Assembly (NCBI RefSeq): GCF_003315345.1 | Contig: NZ_QNRO01000019.1 | Coordinates: 1 to 64,000, forward strand | Direction of reading: 5' to 3' | DNA: 64,000 nt | Source of the DNA: Marinobacter pelagius | GTDB taxonomy: Bacteria; Pseudomonadota; Gammaproteobacteria; Pseudomonadales; Oleiphilaceae | Shown here: positions 10,121 through 20,811 of the stretch, in pieces | How the letters are laid out: each line of letters starts with the position of its first letter | Position numbering within the stretch: position 1 is the first letter of the stretch | Translations under genes and position numbers: made by a program | The notes under the pieces: model-generated | Told to the model about the DNA's origin: nothing | Databases searched by the model: none | The model's input: the letters and a program-made list of their open reading frames with translations, nothing else

Positions 10121-11653
10121 ATGCTTGCCGTTGTCCATTCCCGCGCCAGCATTGGCGTGTCGGCCCCTGCGGTTACCGTGGAGGTCCATCTCTCCGGCGG
10201 CCTGCCCGCCCTGTCCATTGTCGGCTTGCCGGAAACCGGTGTCCGTGAAAGCAAGGAACGGGTGCGCAGTGCACTGCTGAACGCCGGCTTCGAATTTCCC
10301 GCCAAACGCATCACCATCAATCTTGCTCCGGCCGATCTTCCCAAGGAGGGTGGGCGCTTTGACCTGCCGATTGCCCTGGGCATCCTGGCGGCTTCCGGGC
10401 AGATTCCGGAGCAGAGTCTGGAGGGCTGCGAGTTTGTCGGCGAACTGTCCCTGGATGGCGCGCTTCGACCCCTCAAGGGCATTCTCCCGGCCGTACTGGC
10501 GGCCCGGAGTGAGGGGCGTCAGCTGCTGGTGCCCCAGGCCAACGCCGAAGAAGCGGCGCTGGCGAGCCGGGATGATGTGCTGGCGGCTGCTCACATCCTG
10601 ACCGTAAGCGAGCATTTGTCCGGCCGGGCGCGACTGGTTCCTGTCCCCGGCGCGACCCGGGAGCAGGCCGCGGACGACCGCCAGCCGGTGGCCGATCTCT
10701 CCGAGGTGCGGGGCCAACGGGTGCCCCGCCGGGCGTTGGAGGTCGCTGCAGCCGGTGGTCATAACCTTTTGTTGTTTGGTCCGCCTGGGACGGGCAAGAG
10801 CATGCTGGCGAGTCGTTTGCCCGGCATTCTGCCCATGCTGACGGATGACGCCGCCATGGAAGTGGCGAGCGTACATTCGGTGGCCGGACTGCCGGTCCGG
10901 GAAGGCCGCTGGCGGGAGCCGCCGTTTCGCGCACCCCACCACACTGCTTCCGCCGTGGCACTGGTGGGTGGCGGCAGCAGCCCCCGTCCGGGTGAGATCT
11001 CCCTGGCGCACCGGGGCGTACTCTTCCTTGACGAGTTACCGGAGTTCGAACGGCGGGTACTCGAGGTGCTGAGGGAACCGATGGAAACCGGGGAAATCGC
11101 CATCAGCCGGGCGGCCCGGCAGGTGCGATTCCCGGCCCGTTTCCAGGTGGTGGGAGCGATGAACCCCTGTCCCTGTGGTTACAGCGGTCACCCATCCATC
11201 GACTGTCAGTGCACGCCTTCCCAGGTGATGCGATACCGCTCGAAAATCTCGGGGCCTTTGCTGGACCGTTTCGACCTGCACGTGGAGGTGCCGGTGCAAA
11301 GCGGCGAAGTATTGATGCAGTCGGGTACGGAAGAGGAATCGAGCGCCTCGGTGCGTGTCCGGGTGGAAGGCGCGCGGGCGCGTCAGCTGGAACGGGGGCA
11401 GCTCAACGCCCTGTTGTCCGGGCGTGCCCTGCATGAGGCCTGCCGCCTCGATGCTGATAGTGAGCGGATGCTGGCCGGCGCCATGGAACGGCTGGGACTG
11501 TCGGCCCGGGCGCTCCACCGTATCCTGAGACTGGCACGCACGCTGGCGGATCTGGAGGCGGTGGAAACGGTGTCCTACGCCCACCTTGTGGAAGCCCTGG
11601 GCTACCGTCAGCTCGATCGGCAGCAGGGCCGGCACTCGGTGGTATCCGCCTGA
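10121..11653 (+). CDS. comM: ComM/YifB family Mg-chelatase-like AAA+ ATPase
   Basis: 510 aa. Start at the ATG after GGAAGG; an in-frame GTG 6 bases earlier is less suited. N-terminal Lon-like ChlI domain (AVTVEVHLSGGLPALSIVGLPETGVRESKERVRSAL), then AAA+ with Walker A GPPGTGKS (K226) and Walker B LFLDELPEF, then the Mg_chelatase C-terminal part from about residue 400. ComM is a hexameric branch-migration helicase that helps integration of DNA during natural transformation. Together with pilT and pilU elsewhere in the window it fits a transformable organism, but no comEA/comEC is here. Confidence 0.93.
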   Translation: MLAVVHSRASIGVSAPAVTVEVHLSGGLPALSIVGLPETGVRESKERVRSALLNAGFEFPAKRITINLAPADLPKEGGRFDLPIALGILAASGQIPEQSLEGCEFVGELSLDGALRPLKGILPAVLAARSEGRQLLVPQANAEEAALASRDDVLAAAHILTVSEHLSGRARLVPVPGATREQAADDRQPVADLSEVRGQRVPRRALEVAAAGGHNLLLFGPPGTGKSMLASRLPGILPMLTDDAAMEVASVHSVAGLPVREGRWREPPFRAPHHTASAVALVGGGSSPRPGEISLAHRGVLFLDELPEFERRVLEVLREPMETGEIAISRAARQVRFPARFQVVGAMNPCPCGYSGHPSIDCQCTPSQVMRYRSKISGPLLDRFDLHVEVPVQSGEVLMQSGTEEESSASVRVRVEGARARQLERGQLNALLSGRALHEACRLDADSERMLAGAMERLGLSARALHRILRLARTLADLEAVETVSYAHLVEALGYRQLDRQQGRHSVVSA

Positions 11654-11724
11654 GCCGACGGACTCTGGTAAACTGTGGCCCAGATTGTTAACCAGAACCC
11701 GCAGCCTGCGGTTAAGGATTCCAG

Positions 11725-12456
11725 ATGACCGACCAGAAAGAACCGCAAGACCAGAAGGATACCGCGGATTCCCCGGTAACCACCCGCCGCGGTGTCCGCA
11801 GCTTTGTGCTCCGTCAGGGTCGTATGACCGAGGGCCAGAAAAAAGCTTTTGACCGGGGCTGGGCCAAGTACGGCCTGAGCCGCGATGACGGCATGATCGA
11901 TCCCCGTGAGGTGTTTGGCCGTGATGCCATGCTCAACCTGGAAATCGGCTTCGGTATGGGCAAGTCCCTGGCCGAGATGGCCGAGGCCGCGCCGGAGCAG
12001 GATTTTATCGGGGTGGAGGTGCATCTGCCGGGTGTTGGCGCACTGCTCAAGGAAATCGAGGACCGGGGCCTGGAAAATGTCCGCATCTACAACATTGATG
12101 CCAATGATGTCATTGACCTGTGTCTGCCGGATGCCTGCCTTGATCGGGTCATGGTGTTTTTCCCGGATCCCTGGCCGAAGAAGAAGCACCACAAGCGTCG
12201 GTTGATTCAGCCGGAGTTTGTCCAGCGTCTCCGGCACAAGCTCAGGGTAGGCGGTGTGCTGCACCTGGCGACTGACTGGGAAAACTACGCAGAGCACATG
12301 ATGGAAGTGATGAGCGAATCGGAGGGCTTTGCCAACGCGAAGGAACCGGGGGAGTTCTCACCGCGTCCGGATGACCGGCCGATCACCAAGTTTGAAAAGC
12401 GCGGTGAGCGCCTGGGCCACGGCGTCTGGGACGTGCTGTTCCACCGCACCAACTGA
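11725..12456 (+). CDS. trmB: tRNA (guanine-N7-)-methyltransferase
   Basis: 243 aa. SAM-binding motif [17 protein letters not shown] near residue 73, [10 protein letters not shown], and the family motif [21 protein letters not shown]. It methylates G46 of tRNAs. The first 30 residues are a variable leader. The ATG follows AAGGATTCC. A weak -10-like TGGTAAACT lies at 11668. It converges on the minus-strand hemW operon with only 14 bases between. Confidence 0.95.
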   Translation: MTDQKEPQDQKDTADSPVTTRRGVRSFVLRQGRMTEGQKKAFDRGWAKYGLSRDDGMIDPREVFGRDAMLNLEIGFGMGKSLAEMAEAAPEQDFIGVEVHLPGVGALLKEIEDRGLENVRIYNIDANDVIDLCLPDACLDRVMVFFPDPWPKKKHHKRRLIQPEFVQRLRHKLRVGGVLHLATDWENYAEHMMEVMSESEGFANAKEPGEFSPRPDDRPITKFEKRGERLGHGVWDVLFHRTN

Positions 12457-12470
12457 TCAAGGTGACCGGG

Positions 12471-13004
12471 TCAGCCGTGTGCGAGGGGATGTCGCCGGGC
12501 GGCCCGGATGATCACCAGGCCGGCCACGCCCAGGGTCAGACCGGTAAACTTGACCAGCGCACAGAGCGTGGCGGAAAGGCTGACCGCGTCCGTGGGCGGG
12601 TTGAAGTTGTTCAGCAGCAGGACGTTCTCGGTAACATCCGCAAGGCCCGCCGCAATAAACAGTGCCCGTACCCAGCGGGCAATCACCCTCTCCCTTACAC
12701 CCGGCCGGTCCCGCATCAGGTGACGGGTCAGGTGCAGCAGGGCGAGCAGGTAGGCAGCTATAAAGACGAAATCGAGCCACAGGGAAACCCGGGCCCAGAA
12801 CTGGCCGTCGGAGCGCCAGCTGCGAAGAATGGCATGGGTCTGGTCAGCGGTGGCGGCCAGCTGGAAGCTGACGATGCCCTGGGGCGCAGAACCGGTCTGC
12901 AATGGCTGGTTGACCACCAGCAATCCTCCCAGCAGGAGAGCAGCGGTGATCAGGCTGGTCTTCAGCGTTTTTGGCAGGGCTGCCCATCCGTGTGCCGGGT
13001 CCAT
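12471..13004 (-). CDS. predicted inner-membrane protein, last gene of the metX-hemW operon
   Basis: 177 aa with four hydrophobic segments (about residues 16-32, 71-93, 112-130 and 147-166). I do not recognise a named family. Its start codon shares one base with the hemW stop (TGATGG), so it is co-expressed with hemW. The loop after segment 1 faces the periplasm if the N-terminus is cytoplasmic. Function unknown. Confidence 0.75.
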   Translation of the reverse strand: MDPAHGWAALPKTLKTSLITAALLLGGLLVVNQPLQTGSAPQGIVSFQLAATADQTHAILRSWRSDGQFWARVSLWLDFVFIAAYLLALLHLTRHLMRDRPGVRERVIARWVRALFIAAGLADVTENVLLLNNFNPPTDAVSLSATLCALVKFTGLTLGVAGLVIIRAARRHPLAHG

Positions 13005-14152
13005 CAGAGAAAACGCTCCAGCAGGCTGTTGAGATATCGCTGGCCAAGCTCCGTTGCCTGCAACCGGTCGCTTACCAGCAATCCTTCCTTCCGTAACTGA
13101 TCAAGTTGTACCCTAACTGACTCGAGGGGTAAACCCGTTCGTTCCGCAAACAGCGATTCCGCCACACCGTCCTTGAGCCGCAACACATTCATCAGGAATT
13201 CCAGCGGCCGCTCGTCCGGTTCAATGGTTTCCACACCGGCGGTGCGGCTGCCGATGCGGTTGAGGTAGGCCTCGGGCTGGCGGGTTTTCCAGTAACGCCG
13301 GATGCTGCCATCGGCGAGGCTGATCTTGCCATGCGCGCCGGCGCCCAGCGCGAGGTAGTCGCCGAACGTCCAGTAGTTCAGGTTGTGCCGGGAGGCCCGT
13401 CCGGGCTGGCACCAGGCTGACACCTCGTAGTCCTCGAAGCCGTTCTCCCGCAACAGTCCGGCACCGGCCCGGTAGATGTCCCAGAGCCGGTCATCGTCCG
13501 GCAGGTCCGGCGGGCGGCTGAAAAATTCCGTGTTCGGTTCCAGAGTCAGCTGGTACCAGGACAGGTGCGGCGGCTCGTGGCTGAGCGCTTCGCGCAGGTC
13601 CGACAGGGCCTGATCCGGGGTCTGGCCGGGCAGCCCGTGCATCAGGTCCAGGTTGAAGTTGTCGAAGCCTGCGGTTCGGGCCGCTTCCACGGCACGGTGG
13701 GCGGAATCGCGATCGTGAATGCGCCCGAGCACACGCAGGTGCTCCGGGTTGAAACTCTGGATGCCGATGGAAAGGCGATTGATGCCAGCCTGCCGGAACG
13801 CTTCGAAGCGGCCCTGTTCCAGGGTGCCGGGGTTGGCTTCCAGAGTGATTTCCGCATCCGTCGCAAAGGCAAGCTTGTCCCGCAGGGCTTCGAACAGCTG
13901 GAAATAGAAATCGCCCGTCATCAGGGAGGGCGTGCCGCCGCCGATGAAGACTGTCTGGATCGCCCGGCCCTGAACCAGCCCCAAATCCTGCTCCAGATCC
14001 TCCAGCAAGGCAGCCAGGTAAGCCTTCTCCGGAATGTCGCCGCGGATCGCGTGGGAGTTGAAGTCGCAGTAGGGGCACTTGCGCACGCACCAGGGCACGT
14101 GGATGTAGAGGCTCAGGGGCGGATTCACCGCCACCGGGGTAGTGGCGGACAT
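13004..14152 (-). CDS. hemW: radical SAM heme chaperone HemW
   Basis: 382 aa. The radical SAM cluster motif C-x3-C-x2-C is in PWCVRKCPYCDFNSH (C22, C26, C29), followed by VFIGGGTPSL (GGGTPS) and ITLEANPGTLE. The C-terminal HemW/HTH domain covers about residues 290-380. Having CPYCDFNSH rather than the HemN pattern, and the length, point to HemW, the heme-insertion factor for respiratory proteins, not coproporphyrinogen dehydrogenase. It follows rdgB by 4 bases, an order common in gammaproteobacteria. Confidence 0.93.
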   Translation of the reverse strand: MSATTPVAVNPPLSLYIHVPWCVRKCPYCDFNSHAIRGDIPEKAYLAALLEDLEQDLGLVQGRAIQTVFIGGGTPSLMTGDFYFQLFEALRDKLAFATDAEITLEANPGTLEQGRFEAFRQAGINRLSIGIQSFNPEHLRVLGRIHDRDSAHRAVEAARTAGFDNFNLDLMHGLPGQTPDQALSDLREALSHEPPHLSWYQLTLEPNTEFFSRPPDLPDDDRLWDIYRAGAGLLRENGFEDYEVSAWCQPGRASRHNLNYWTFGDYLALGAGAHGKISLADGSIRRYWKTRQPEAYLNRIGSRTAGVETIEPDERPLEFLMNVLRLKDGVAESLFAERTGLPLESVRVQLDQLRKEGLLVSDRLQATELGQRYLNSLLERFL

Positions 14153-14156
14153 GGCC

Positions 14157-14756
14157 TCAGAGCTCCGCCTTCAGGTGTTCCAGCAGCTGGGCAAGGGCAC
14201 GGCCCCGATGGCCGATGCGGCCCTTTTCGGCCCGGCTGAGTTCAGCGGCGCTGCAATCGTGTTCCGGCGCCAGGAAGATCGGGTCATAGCCGAAGCCGCC
14301 GTCGCCCCGGGGCTCGCGCAGAATCCGGCCCGGCCAGCGACCGTGGCAGATAATGGGCGTCGGATCGTCGGCGTGGCGCAGATAGACCAGTACGCAATGG
14401 AACTGGGCTCCGCGGTTCCCATCGGGGACGTCCTTGAGGGCATCAAGCAGGGCGTCGATGTTGTCCGAATCGGTTGCCTCCTCGCCGGAAAACCGGGCAG
14501 AGCGCACGCCGGGTCGGCCGCCCAGGGCATCCACGGCAATGCCGCTGTCGTCGGCAAGCGCGGGCAGGCCGGTCTCGCGGGCAGCGTGCCGGGCCTTCAG
14601 GATGGCATTCTCCACAAAGGTAACCGCCGGTTCTTCCGCCTCACCCACGCCCAGCTCGCCCTGGGCAACTGGTGCGAGACCCAGGGGGGCGAGCAGTTCG
14701 GTCAGTTCGGCAATCTTGCCCTTGTTGTTGCTGGCGATAACGAGTTGCTGTGACAT
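14157..14756 (-). CDS. rdgB: XTP/dITP diphosphatase (Ham1/RdgB)
   Basis: 199 aa, usual length. Starts with [20 protein letters not shown] (substrate-binding SNNxGK), and carries [24 protein letters not shown] with the catalytic Asp pair, and GGFGYDPIF. It removes non-canonical purine nucleotides such as dITP and XTP. Sits 3 bases after the DUF4426 gene and 4 before hemW. Confidence 0.95.
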   Translation of the reverse strand: MSQQLVIASNNKGKIAELTELLAPLGLAPVAQGELGVGEAEEPAVTFVENAILKARHAARETGLPALADDSGIAVDALGGRPGVRSARFSGEEATDSDNIDALLDALKDVPDGNRGAQFHCVLVYLRHADDPTPIICHGRWPGRILREPRGDGGFGYDPIFLAPEHDCSAAELSRAEKGRIGHRGRALAQLLEHLKAEL

Positions 14757-14759
14757 GAT

Positions 14760-15215
14760 TCAGTCGCTGAACAGGGTGTGGGCAAAACGGATCGACAGGT
14801 CCTGCTGGTGGCCGGTCGGGCGCGCGGTGATATTGAAGGTCATCAGCTCACCCGACGGATACTGGTACTCGGCGATGAAGTAGACCGCATCGCCTTCCTG
14901 GATGCGTCGGAACGCCAGGAAATTGACCTGCTGGATATCGTTGGTGACTTTGCCCTCTACCTGCCCTCCGACGGGTTTGAGGGTGCCGTTTTCCTGCTCC
15001 TGCATGATGGAAATATTGACGATGCCGATGCCCTTGCTGCGTTGCAGGTCGTTGGCCTTGGCCACTTCCGGTGACAGGAAGGTGCTCGGCAGCACACTCC
15101 AGTGCACCTGGTAGTCCCCGAAGTCCTTGGAGCCGGCGGCCTGGGCCTGCAGGCTGGCCAGGGCCAGGAGGGCGGTGGCCAGAACGGTTGTGAAAATCCG
15201 GAGTTGCTTGATCAT
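14760..15215 (-). CDS. DUF4426 family periplasmic protein
   Basis: 151 aa with a signal peptide ([27 protein letters not shown], likely cleavage after AQA), so probably periplasmic. The mature part KDFGDYQVHWSVLPSTFLSPEVAKAN matches DUF4426, which is found between metW and rdgB in pseudomonads and relatives. Overlaps metW by 4 bases. No activity is known. Confidence 0.85.
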   Translation of the reverse strand: MIKQLRIFTTVLATALLALASLQAQAAGSKDFGDYQVHWSVLPSTFLSPEVAKANDLQRSKGIGIVNISIMQEQENGTLKPVGGQVEGKVTNDIQQVNFLAFRRIQEGDAVYFIAEYQYPSGELMTFNITARPTGHQQDLSIRFAHTLFSD

Positions 15216-15817
15216 TGCTCGTTCTCCCGTGTGATGCGGTAAATGGCGATTTCCCCCAACAGGTTAGGCCATAACCGGGCAGACCAGCTGTTCTGGTGCT
15301 GGCCGTCGACCACCCGGCGGCTCTTGATCCGGATGCCCTTCTGGCGGCACAGGGCCTCGAAATCCTTGAAGGTACACAGGCGGATGTTGGGGGTGTTATA
15401 CCATTTATACGGCAGTGCCTCGGATTCGGGCATACGACCGCTCAACGCCAGGCCCCACCGCAGCCGCCAGTGGGCGAAGTTGGGGAAGGTGACAATGCCC
15501 TCCCGGCCCAGTCGCAGCATCTCGTCCAGCACCTTGTCAGGCCGGCGAACGGCCTGCAGGGCCTGGGTCATCAGTACAACATCGAACATGCCGTCATCGA
15601 AGTTGTCCAGGCCCTGGGTATCCAGGTTCTGTTCGATCACGGCCACACCCCTGTTCATGCAGGTGGTGATGTGGTCCGGGTTGATCTCCAGGCCGAAGCC
15701 GGTGGCCCGGCGTTCCCGCTGCAGGTAGTCGAGCAGGGTACCGTCACCACAACCCAGATCCAGCACGTGATGACCGGGTTTGATCCATTGCTGGATGATC
15801 TCGAGGTCAGGTCTCAT
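15212..15817 (-). CDS. metW: methionine biosynthesis protein MetW
   Basis: 201 aa class I methyltransferase fold with [16 protein letters not shown] at residues 18-33 and [25 protein letters not shown]. MetW is required with MetX for homoserine acylation in many proteobacteria. Overlaps metX by 4 bases (ATGA) and DUF4426 by 4, giving tight translational coupling. Confidence 0.95.
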   Translation of the reverse strand: MRPDLEIIQQWIKPGHHVLDLGCGDGTLLDYLQRERRATGFGLEINPDHITTCMNRGVAVIEQNLDTQGLDNFDDGMFDVVLMTQALQAVRRPDKVLDEMLRLGREGIVTFPNFAHWRLRWGLALSGRMPESEALPYKWYNTPNIRLCTFKDFEALCRQKGIRIKSRRVVDGQHQNSWSARLWPNLLGEIAIYRITRENEQ

Positions 15818-16962
15818 GCGCCCACCTCCCTGGCTACCCGGTCCATGTAGGCGGTGAAGACGTCGGTATACCTGGGGGTGGGGATGAGGAAGGCATCGTG
15901 CCCCCAGGGTGCGTCAATCTCGGCGTAGCTGACTTTCTTGCGGGCAGAGATCATGGCGTTCACCATTTCCTCGGAGCGCTGGGGCGTGAAGCGCCAGTCG
16001 GTGCTGAAGGACAGCACCAGAAACTCGCACGTGGCCGCGGCAATTGCCCGGGACAGGTCGCCGCCGTGCTCATAGGCCGGATCGAAATAGTCCAGGGCCC
16101 TGGTCATGAGCAGGTAAGTGTTGGCATCGAAGGACTCTGAGAACCGCTCGCCCTGGTACCGCAGATAGCTCTCCACCTGGAACTCGGCGTCATAGCCAAA
16201 CTTGTAGGCTTCCTCCCTCAGCTCCCGGCCAAACTTCTCACCCATGGAGGCATCGGACAAGTAGGTGATGTGACCGACCATCCGTGCCAGCATCAGGCCG
16301 CGGCGGGGCAGGGTGTCAAAATCGTAGTAGCGGCCGCCATGGAATTCCCGGTCGGAGGTGATGGCCTGGCGTGCCACTTCGTTGAACGCGATGTTCTGGG
16401 CGGTCAGCCTGGGCGTGGAGGCAATCACCACCGCGTGCCGGAGCCGGTCAGGGTAATCGAGGCTCCACTGAAGGGCCTGCATGCCGCCGAGGGAGCCGCC
16501 AACCACCGCCGCCCAGCACTCGATGCCCAGGCGATCGGCGAGCAGGGCCTGGCTTTTCACCCAGTCACTCACGGTAATTACGGGGAATTCGGGGCCAAAG
16601 GGTTTGCCGGTGGCCGGGTTATCCGAACTCGGGCCGGTACTGCCGTGGCAGCCCCCCAGGTTGTTCAGGGAAACCACGAAGAAACGGTTGGTATCGATGG
16701 GTTTGCCGGGGCCGATGCAGCTGTCCCACCAGCCGGGCTTGCGATCACCCATGCTGTGGAAACCCGCGGCATGGTGATGGCCGCTGAGGGCATGGCAGAT
16801 CAGCACGGCATTGCTGGCGTCGGCGTTCAGCTCGCCGTAGGTTTCCACCACCAGGTCGTAGCTGCCCAGTTTCTGGCCGCAAGCCAGTTCGATGGGAGTG
16901 TCAAAGTGGTAAGACTGTGGGGTAACTATCCCGACAGAATCCGCGGGCAGGGAATCGGGCAT
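15814..16962 (-). CDS. metX: homoserine O-acyltransferase (MetX)
   Basis: 382 aa alpha/beta hydrolase. The nucleophile serine is in [21 protein letters not shown], with [15 protein letters not shown] near the N-terminus, the second catalytic residue in the [11 protein letters not shown] region, and the histidine in [11 protein letters not shown]. With MetW it makes the activated homoserine for methionine. MetX proteins paired with MetW are mostly succinyltransferases, so O-succinylhomoserine is the likelier product, by family knowledge only. First gene of a six-gene operon. Confidence 0.94.
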   Translation of the reverse strand: MPDSLPADSVGIVTPQSYHFDTPIELACGQKLGSYDLVVETYGELNADASNAVLICHALSGHHHAAGFHSMGDRKPGWWDSCIGPGKPIDTNRFFVVSLNNLGGCHGSTGPSSDNPATGKPFGPEFPVITVSDWVKSQALLADRLGIECWAAVVGGSLGGMQALQWSLDYPDRLRHAVVIASTPRLTAQNIAFNEVARQAITSDREFHGGRYYDFDTLPRRGLMLARMVGHITYLSDASMGEKFGRELREEAYKFGYDAEFQVESYLRYQGERFSESFDANTYLLMTRALDYFDPAYEHGGDLSRAIAAATCEFLVLSFSTDWRFTPQRSEEMVNAMISARKKVSYAEIDAPWGHDAFLIPTPRYTDVFTAYMDRVAREVGA

Positions 16963-17035
16963 CGGCGCGACAGGTTCCTGGTTCGATCCGTAAGTAACTG
17001 GAACGGCGACAGCAAAGCCATCGCCAGCCCAGCAG

Positions 17036-17062
17036 TTTATAGCCGGGTGGAGATGGCTGCAA
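17036..17062 (-). promoter_or_regulatory. putative promoter of the metX operon
   Basis: Minus strand TTGCAG-N15-TATAAA, about 75 bases before the metX ATG. The spacer is short for sigma70. No SAM riboswitch or clear MetJ box was seen between it and metX. Confidence 0.4.
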
Positions 17063-17090
17063 CCGGGAAGCAGGTGCCTGGGAACCGGGA

Positions 17091-19055
17091 CTAGATCACC
17101 CCGGAAATATTCACCACCTTCTGCTGGATCAGGGTTGGCGCCGGTTTACGGATCTGGCGCTGCATGGCATCGGCCAGCTCAAGCTGGCGACGCAGGTCGG
17201 CAATGGTGGTTTCGAGCTTCTCCCGCTCGGCCCGGCCGTCCCGGTCGCTCCTGACCATGTCTCTCAGCCGGCGGATCTGGTGTTCCAACAGCTGCTTCTG
17301 CTCCATGGAATACTGCATGATGGGGAGCAGGGCCTCGTGGGGCCAGCGTTCTACATCCTTGCGTACCCGCTTGTGAAGGGTGCGGGCCTCTCCGACCATG
17401 ACGTTGAAAAAGCGCCGCACCAGCAGGGATTGCTCGGTCAGCAAGTTTTTCGGGCTGATCCGGAAGCGCCTGGCTTTCTTGCGCAGCTCCCGGATGGCGA
17501 TGACATGCCGACCGGCGCGCAGTGGAATGGGTTCCAGGTGCCGGGCCCGGGTGTCTTCGTTGTAGCGCCGGTAAATGGCGCCGACCATCTTCTCCGCCAG
17601 GTGACCCTCACTCATCAGGTTGGTGAGGTCGGCCTCCAGCAGTTCGAAGAAATGATCCATGGCCCGGTTCATGCCGGCGGTGGTCCAGCTCTTCGACATC
17701 GACGCCCGGATTTTCTCGGCATGCTCTTCGAAGCGTTGCTCGCTGACCAGTCCCTTGAGCGTCTTGCCCTGGGAATCCACCAGCCGCCGGCTGGAGCGCA
17801 GGGAGATGAGCTTCTTGTAGTAGAAGTCGTAATCCTTCTGGGCCCGCTCCGCTAGCCGGCTCAGGGCGTCTTTGTCCATGGTAGCGCCGGAGCAGGCCTG
17901 GAGTTCCTCTTCCAGGGCCTCGAGCCGGGTCTGCATGGCCGCCTGGCTGTTCTGGAGCATGCCCAGCAGATCATTGATCAGGCTCTGGGTAATCAGCTGT
18001 TCCTTGTGCATCAGGATGCGTTTGATGATCAGCTGTTCCAGCTGGCCGATGTTGGCTCGTTCGAACAGGTCGGCATCCCGGCGGACGCGGGCAATCAGGC
18101 CCTGTTTGGCCGACAGCGGAATGACGTCGTGCTGACGGATGCCCAGGTGATCAGCAGTGTAGCTGCGCACCCGTTCGATGGCGTCCCGGGTGTGTTTTTC
18201 ACCCTGCAGGTCATCCCAGAGCACATCGATCTTGTTCAGGGCTGCAAACCGGCCGGCCCGGTGATCGGCATGCTCGGTGTCGATGTGTTCCTTCCAGATG
18301 GTCATGTCACTGGCGGTGACACCGGTGTCGGCGCTGAGTACAAAGATCACCGCGTGGGCCCGGGGCAGCATGCTGATAGTGAGTTCCGGTTCGGAACCGA
18401 GGGCGTTCAGGCCAGGGGTGTCAAGAATGCGCAGGCCGCGCTCGAACAGGGGGTGGCGGATGCTGATCTGGGCGTTACGCCAGGCCGGTACCAGAACATT
18501 GCCGGGATTGTTGCGGTCATGCTCGAGCATGGCCTCGTCGAAACCCAGGTTCCGGGCCTCGTGCGGTGGCACGCTCTTGACTCGGGCAACCTCGGCCAGG
18601 ACTTCGCGCATGATTTCCGGGTCGCGTTCGTCGAGCTCGTGCTTGACCCAGCGTTCCGGCTGCTTGCGCAGTTGCTGCAGGGACAGTTCTCCGGTGCGGG
18701 TTTCGATCGGAAGCAGGAGCAGATAGTTCTGGTTGGCCGTGCGGTCAAAGAACAGCTCGGTCGGGCACATGGTGGTTCGCCCGGCCTGGGAGGGCAGCAT
18801 ACGCTGGCCATACTCCGAGAAAAACAGGGCATTGATGAGCTCGGTCTTGCCCCTGGAATACTCGCCGACAAAGGCAATCGTGAGCTCATCCTCGATGAGC
18901 AGCTCGAGCCCGTTTCGGATGCGGGTGCTGATGTCGTCGGAAAACAGGTCGTTATCCTGCAGCCAGAGGCGATAGCGCCCGATCTGCCGGATCAGTTCCT
19001 TCTTCCAGTTATGGTAAGCCTCTACCTGCTGCGACAGAGTTCCCTGCGGGTTCAT
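17091..19055 (-). CDS. bacterial dynamin-like GTPase
   Basis: 654 aa. G1 loop [15 protein letters not shown] (G64-T71), G3 LDTPGLNAL, and G4-like [11 protein letters not shown] place it in the dynamin superfamily. [12 protein letters not shown] is a switch I candidate. The C-terminal two thirds are helical with a predicted coiled coil around residues 355-390 and at the end ([19 protein letters not shown]). Bacterial dynamins remodel membranes, and some protect against phage or membrane damage. Here the gene is alone, separated from metX by a promoter region, so no specific job can be given. Confidence 0.85.
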   Translation of the reverse strand: MNPQGTLSQQVEAYHNWKKELIRQIGRYRLWLQDNDLFSDDISTRIRNGLELLIEDELTIAFVGEYSRGKTELINALFFSEYGQRMLPSQAGRTTMCPTELFFDRTANQNYLLLLPIETRTGELSLQQLRKQPERWVKHELDERDPEIMREVLAEVARVKSVPPHEARNLGFDEAMLEHDRNNPGNVLVPAWRNAQISIRHPLFERGLRILDTPGLNALGSEPELTISMLPRAHAVIFVLSADTGVTASDMTIWKEHIDTEHADHRAGRFAALNKIDVLWDDLQGEKHTRDAIERVRSYTADHLGIRQHDVIPLSAKQGLIARVRRDADLFERANIGQLEQLIIKRILMHKEQLITQSLINDLLGMLQNSQAAMQTRLEALEEELQACSGATMDKDALSRLAERAQKDYDFYYKKLISLRSSRRLVDSQGKTLKGLVSEQRFEEHAEKIRASMSKSWTTAGMNRAMDHFFELLEADLTNLMSEGHLAEKMVGAIYRRYNEDTRARHLEPIPLRAGRHVIAIRELRKKARRFRISPKNLLTEQSLLVRRFFNVMVGEARTLHKRVRKDVERWPHEALLPIMQYSMEQKQLLEHQIRRLRDMVRSDRDGRAEREKLETTIADLRRQLELADAMQRQIRKPAPTLIQQKVVNISGVI

Positions 19056-19217
19056 TGGAGTTTCCTTCTGCGCGACTTCCCGGTATACCGGCGCCCGCCG
19101 CCTGCCGGGCGCGCGGACTACAGCAATTCATGAATAAGTAGTAATACTATCCCGTCTTCTGAATCCATGTGTACCTTCCCTTGGCATTTCGACGGACAGG
19201 TCACAATTTTTTGCAAT

Positions 19218-19252
19218 AAAAAGCCGCAAAATCAATGAGATGATTTTGCGGC
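19218..19252 (-). terminator. Rho-independent terminator of yggS-proC-yggT
   Basis: Perfect 12-bp stem GCCGCAAAATCA/TGATTTTGCGGC around 6 bases; on the minus strand it is followed by five T. It lies 57 bases after the yggT stop. Confidence 0.85.
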
Positions 19253-19308
19253 CTGGATTCATTGTTTTTCGTTTCCGGGTGTTACCGAATGTATATCCGA
19301 AAGACAGG

Positions 19309-19893
19309 TTACATGCCGAGGCCAATGGACCCGAGGCCGGCGGCCAGTTTCATGTGATCAATCACAACCGAGATCACGTTCAGGATCAGGAACACGATAA
19401 TCGGGGACAGATCCAGCCCGCCCATGGCGGGCATGATGTTGCGTACCGGGCGCATGACCGGCTCGGTGATCTGGGCAACCAGCTGAATGGCCGGGTGGCC
19501 ACTCTGGGGAGCGATCCAGCTCACCACCACCACCGCGATGACCGACCAGAAGTAGATTTTTACTATCAGGCTGAGCACATTGAGAACGGCCCAGACCAGC
19601 AGGGTGATCGGGTTGATCGCCGGAATGCCGCCGTTGAGTGCGATCAGGATGAAGAAGAAGGTGATGGCCTGGATGATGATCGCCAGCACCAGGGAGGCGC
19701 CGTCGATACCGCCCCAGCCCGGAATGAAGCGCCGCAGCGGGCGTAACAGCGGGTTGGTCGCCTTGACCACGAACTGGGAAATCGGGTTGTAGAAATCGGC
19801 CCGGGCCAGCTGCAGCAGGAAACGCAGTAGCACAATCGTCAGGTAAAAGGTGGACGCGATCAACAGGATGGTGATCAGGATGTCTGCCAGCAT
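19309..19893 (-). CDS. yggT: YggT family membrane protein
   Basis: 194 aa with two YGGT domains (about residues 1-95 and 100-190). Conserved motifs RADFYNPISQFVVKATNPLLRPLRRFIP and ITEPVMRPVRNIMPAMGGLDLSPIIVFLIL. The family is a small inner-membrane protein linked to membrane homeostasis and osmotic tolerance, usually downstream of proC, as here (22 bases between). Confidence 0.92.
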   Translation of the reverse strand: MLADILITILLIASTFYLTIVLLRFLLQLARADFYNPISQFVVKATNPLLRPLRRFIPGWGGIDGASLVLAIIIQAITFFFILIALNGGIPAINPITLLVWAVLNVLSLIVKIYFWSVIAVVVVSWIAPQSGHPAIQLVAQITEPVMRPVRNIMPAMGGLDLSPIIVFLILNVISVVIDHMKLAAGLGSIGLGM

Positions 19894-19915
19894 GAAGCTG
19901 TGTCTCCGTTATCGG

Positions 19916-20749
19916 TTACTGTTTGCCGGCCAGTTCTTCGGCCATTTCTTCCGAGCGCTTGAATGCGGCGCCATAGGCTTTCTTGACCAGGTCTCGCAGG
20001 CCGCCTTCCTCGAAGGTATTGATTGCCTGCTCGGTGGTGCCGCCGGGGGACATGACATTGCGCTTGAGCTGGGCAGGGTCGTGCTCGCTCCGGGCGGCCA
20101 TTTCCGCGGCGCCGGCCATGGTCTGGATCGCCAATTCCCGGGCGGTGGCCGGTTCAATGCCGGCTTCTGTGGCTGCCGTCTCGAGCGCTTCGAGCATCAG
20201 GAAGAAGTAGGCGGGACCACTGCCGGACAGGGCAGTCACCCCGTGCAGCAGGTTTTCGTCATCCACCCACAGCGCAGAGCCGATACTTTCAAACACGGCC
20301 TGGACCATCTTCTTCTGGTCGTCTTTCACGTGATTGTTGGCGAACAGGCCGGCAGCGCCTTTTCCCACCAGCGAGGGTGTGTTGGGCATCACCCTTACCA
20401 TGGGCAGCCCCCCGCCGAGCCATTCGTCGAGGGTGTCGGCAGTGAGTCCGGCGGCAATGGAGACCATCAGGGGGCGGGTGTTCTGTACCACCGGGGCAAT
20501 ATCGCGGCAAACGTCCGCCATGACCTGGGGCTTGACCGCCAGGATGACCATGTCAGCCTGCTGGGCGCAATAACGGTTGTCGGTGGTCACGCTGACGCCA
20601 AAGCGCTTGCGGATGGCCTGCAGATGACCGTCATCCGGGGCGCTAACCCAGATATCACCGGCTTTATAGCCGTTGTCCAGCATGCCACCGATAATGGCGC
20701 TGGCCATGTTGCCGGCTCCGATAAACGAGATAGTGGGCGATGTGCTCAA
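19916..20749 (-). CDS. proC: pyrroline-5-carboxylate reductase
   Basis: 277 aa. TTG start after GGAG. N-terminal Rossmann motif ISFIGAGNMASAIIGGML, VILAVKPQVM, and the C-terminal signature VTALSGSGPAYFFLMLEAL. It catalyses the last step of proline synthesis with NAD(P)H. Lies between yggS and yggT in the order yggS-proC-yggT common to gammaproteobacteria. Confidence 0.95.
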   Translation of the reverse strand: MSTSPTISFIGAGNMASAIIGGMLDNGYKAGDIWVSAPDDGHLQAIRKRFGVSVTTDNRYCAQQADMVILAVKPQVMADVCRDIAPVVQNTRPLMVSIAAGLTADTLDEWLGGGLPMVRVMPNTPSLVGKGAAGLFANNHVKDDQKKMVQAVFESIGSALWVDDENLLHGVTALSGSGPAYFFLMLEALETAATEAGIEPATARELAIQTMAGAAEMAARSEHDPAQLKRNVMSPGGTTEQAINTFEEGGLRDLVKKAYGAAFKRSEEMAEELAGKQ

Positions 20750-20811
20750 GGTTCACTCCAACGGTTGAACGGTTAACAGTTTGAACCGGATGATAGCAGG
20801 AACTGAGGGAT

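Noticed and set aside
16963..17090. SAM riboswitch in the metX leader
   Set aside because: No conserved SAM-I or SAM-II core could be drawn; only a promoter-like pair is supported.
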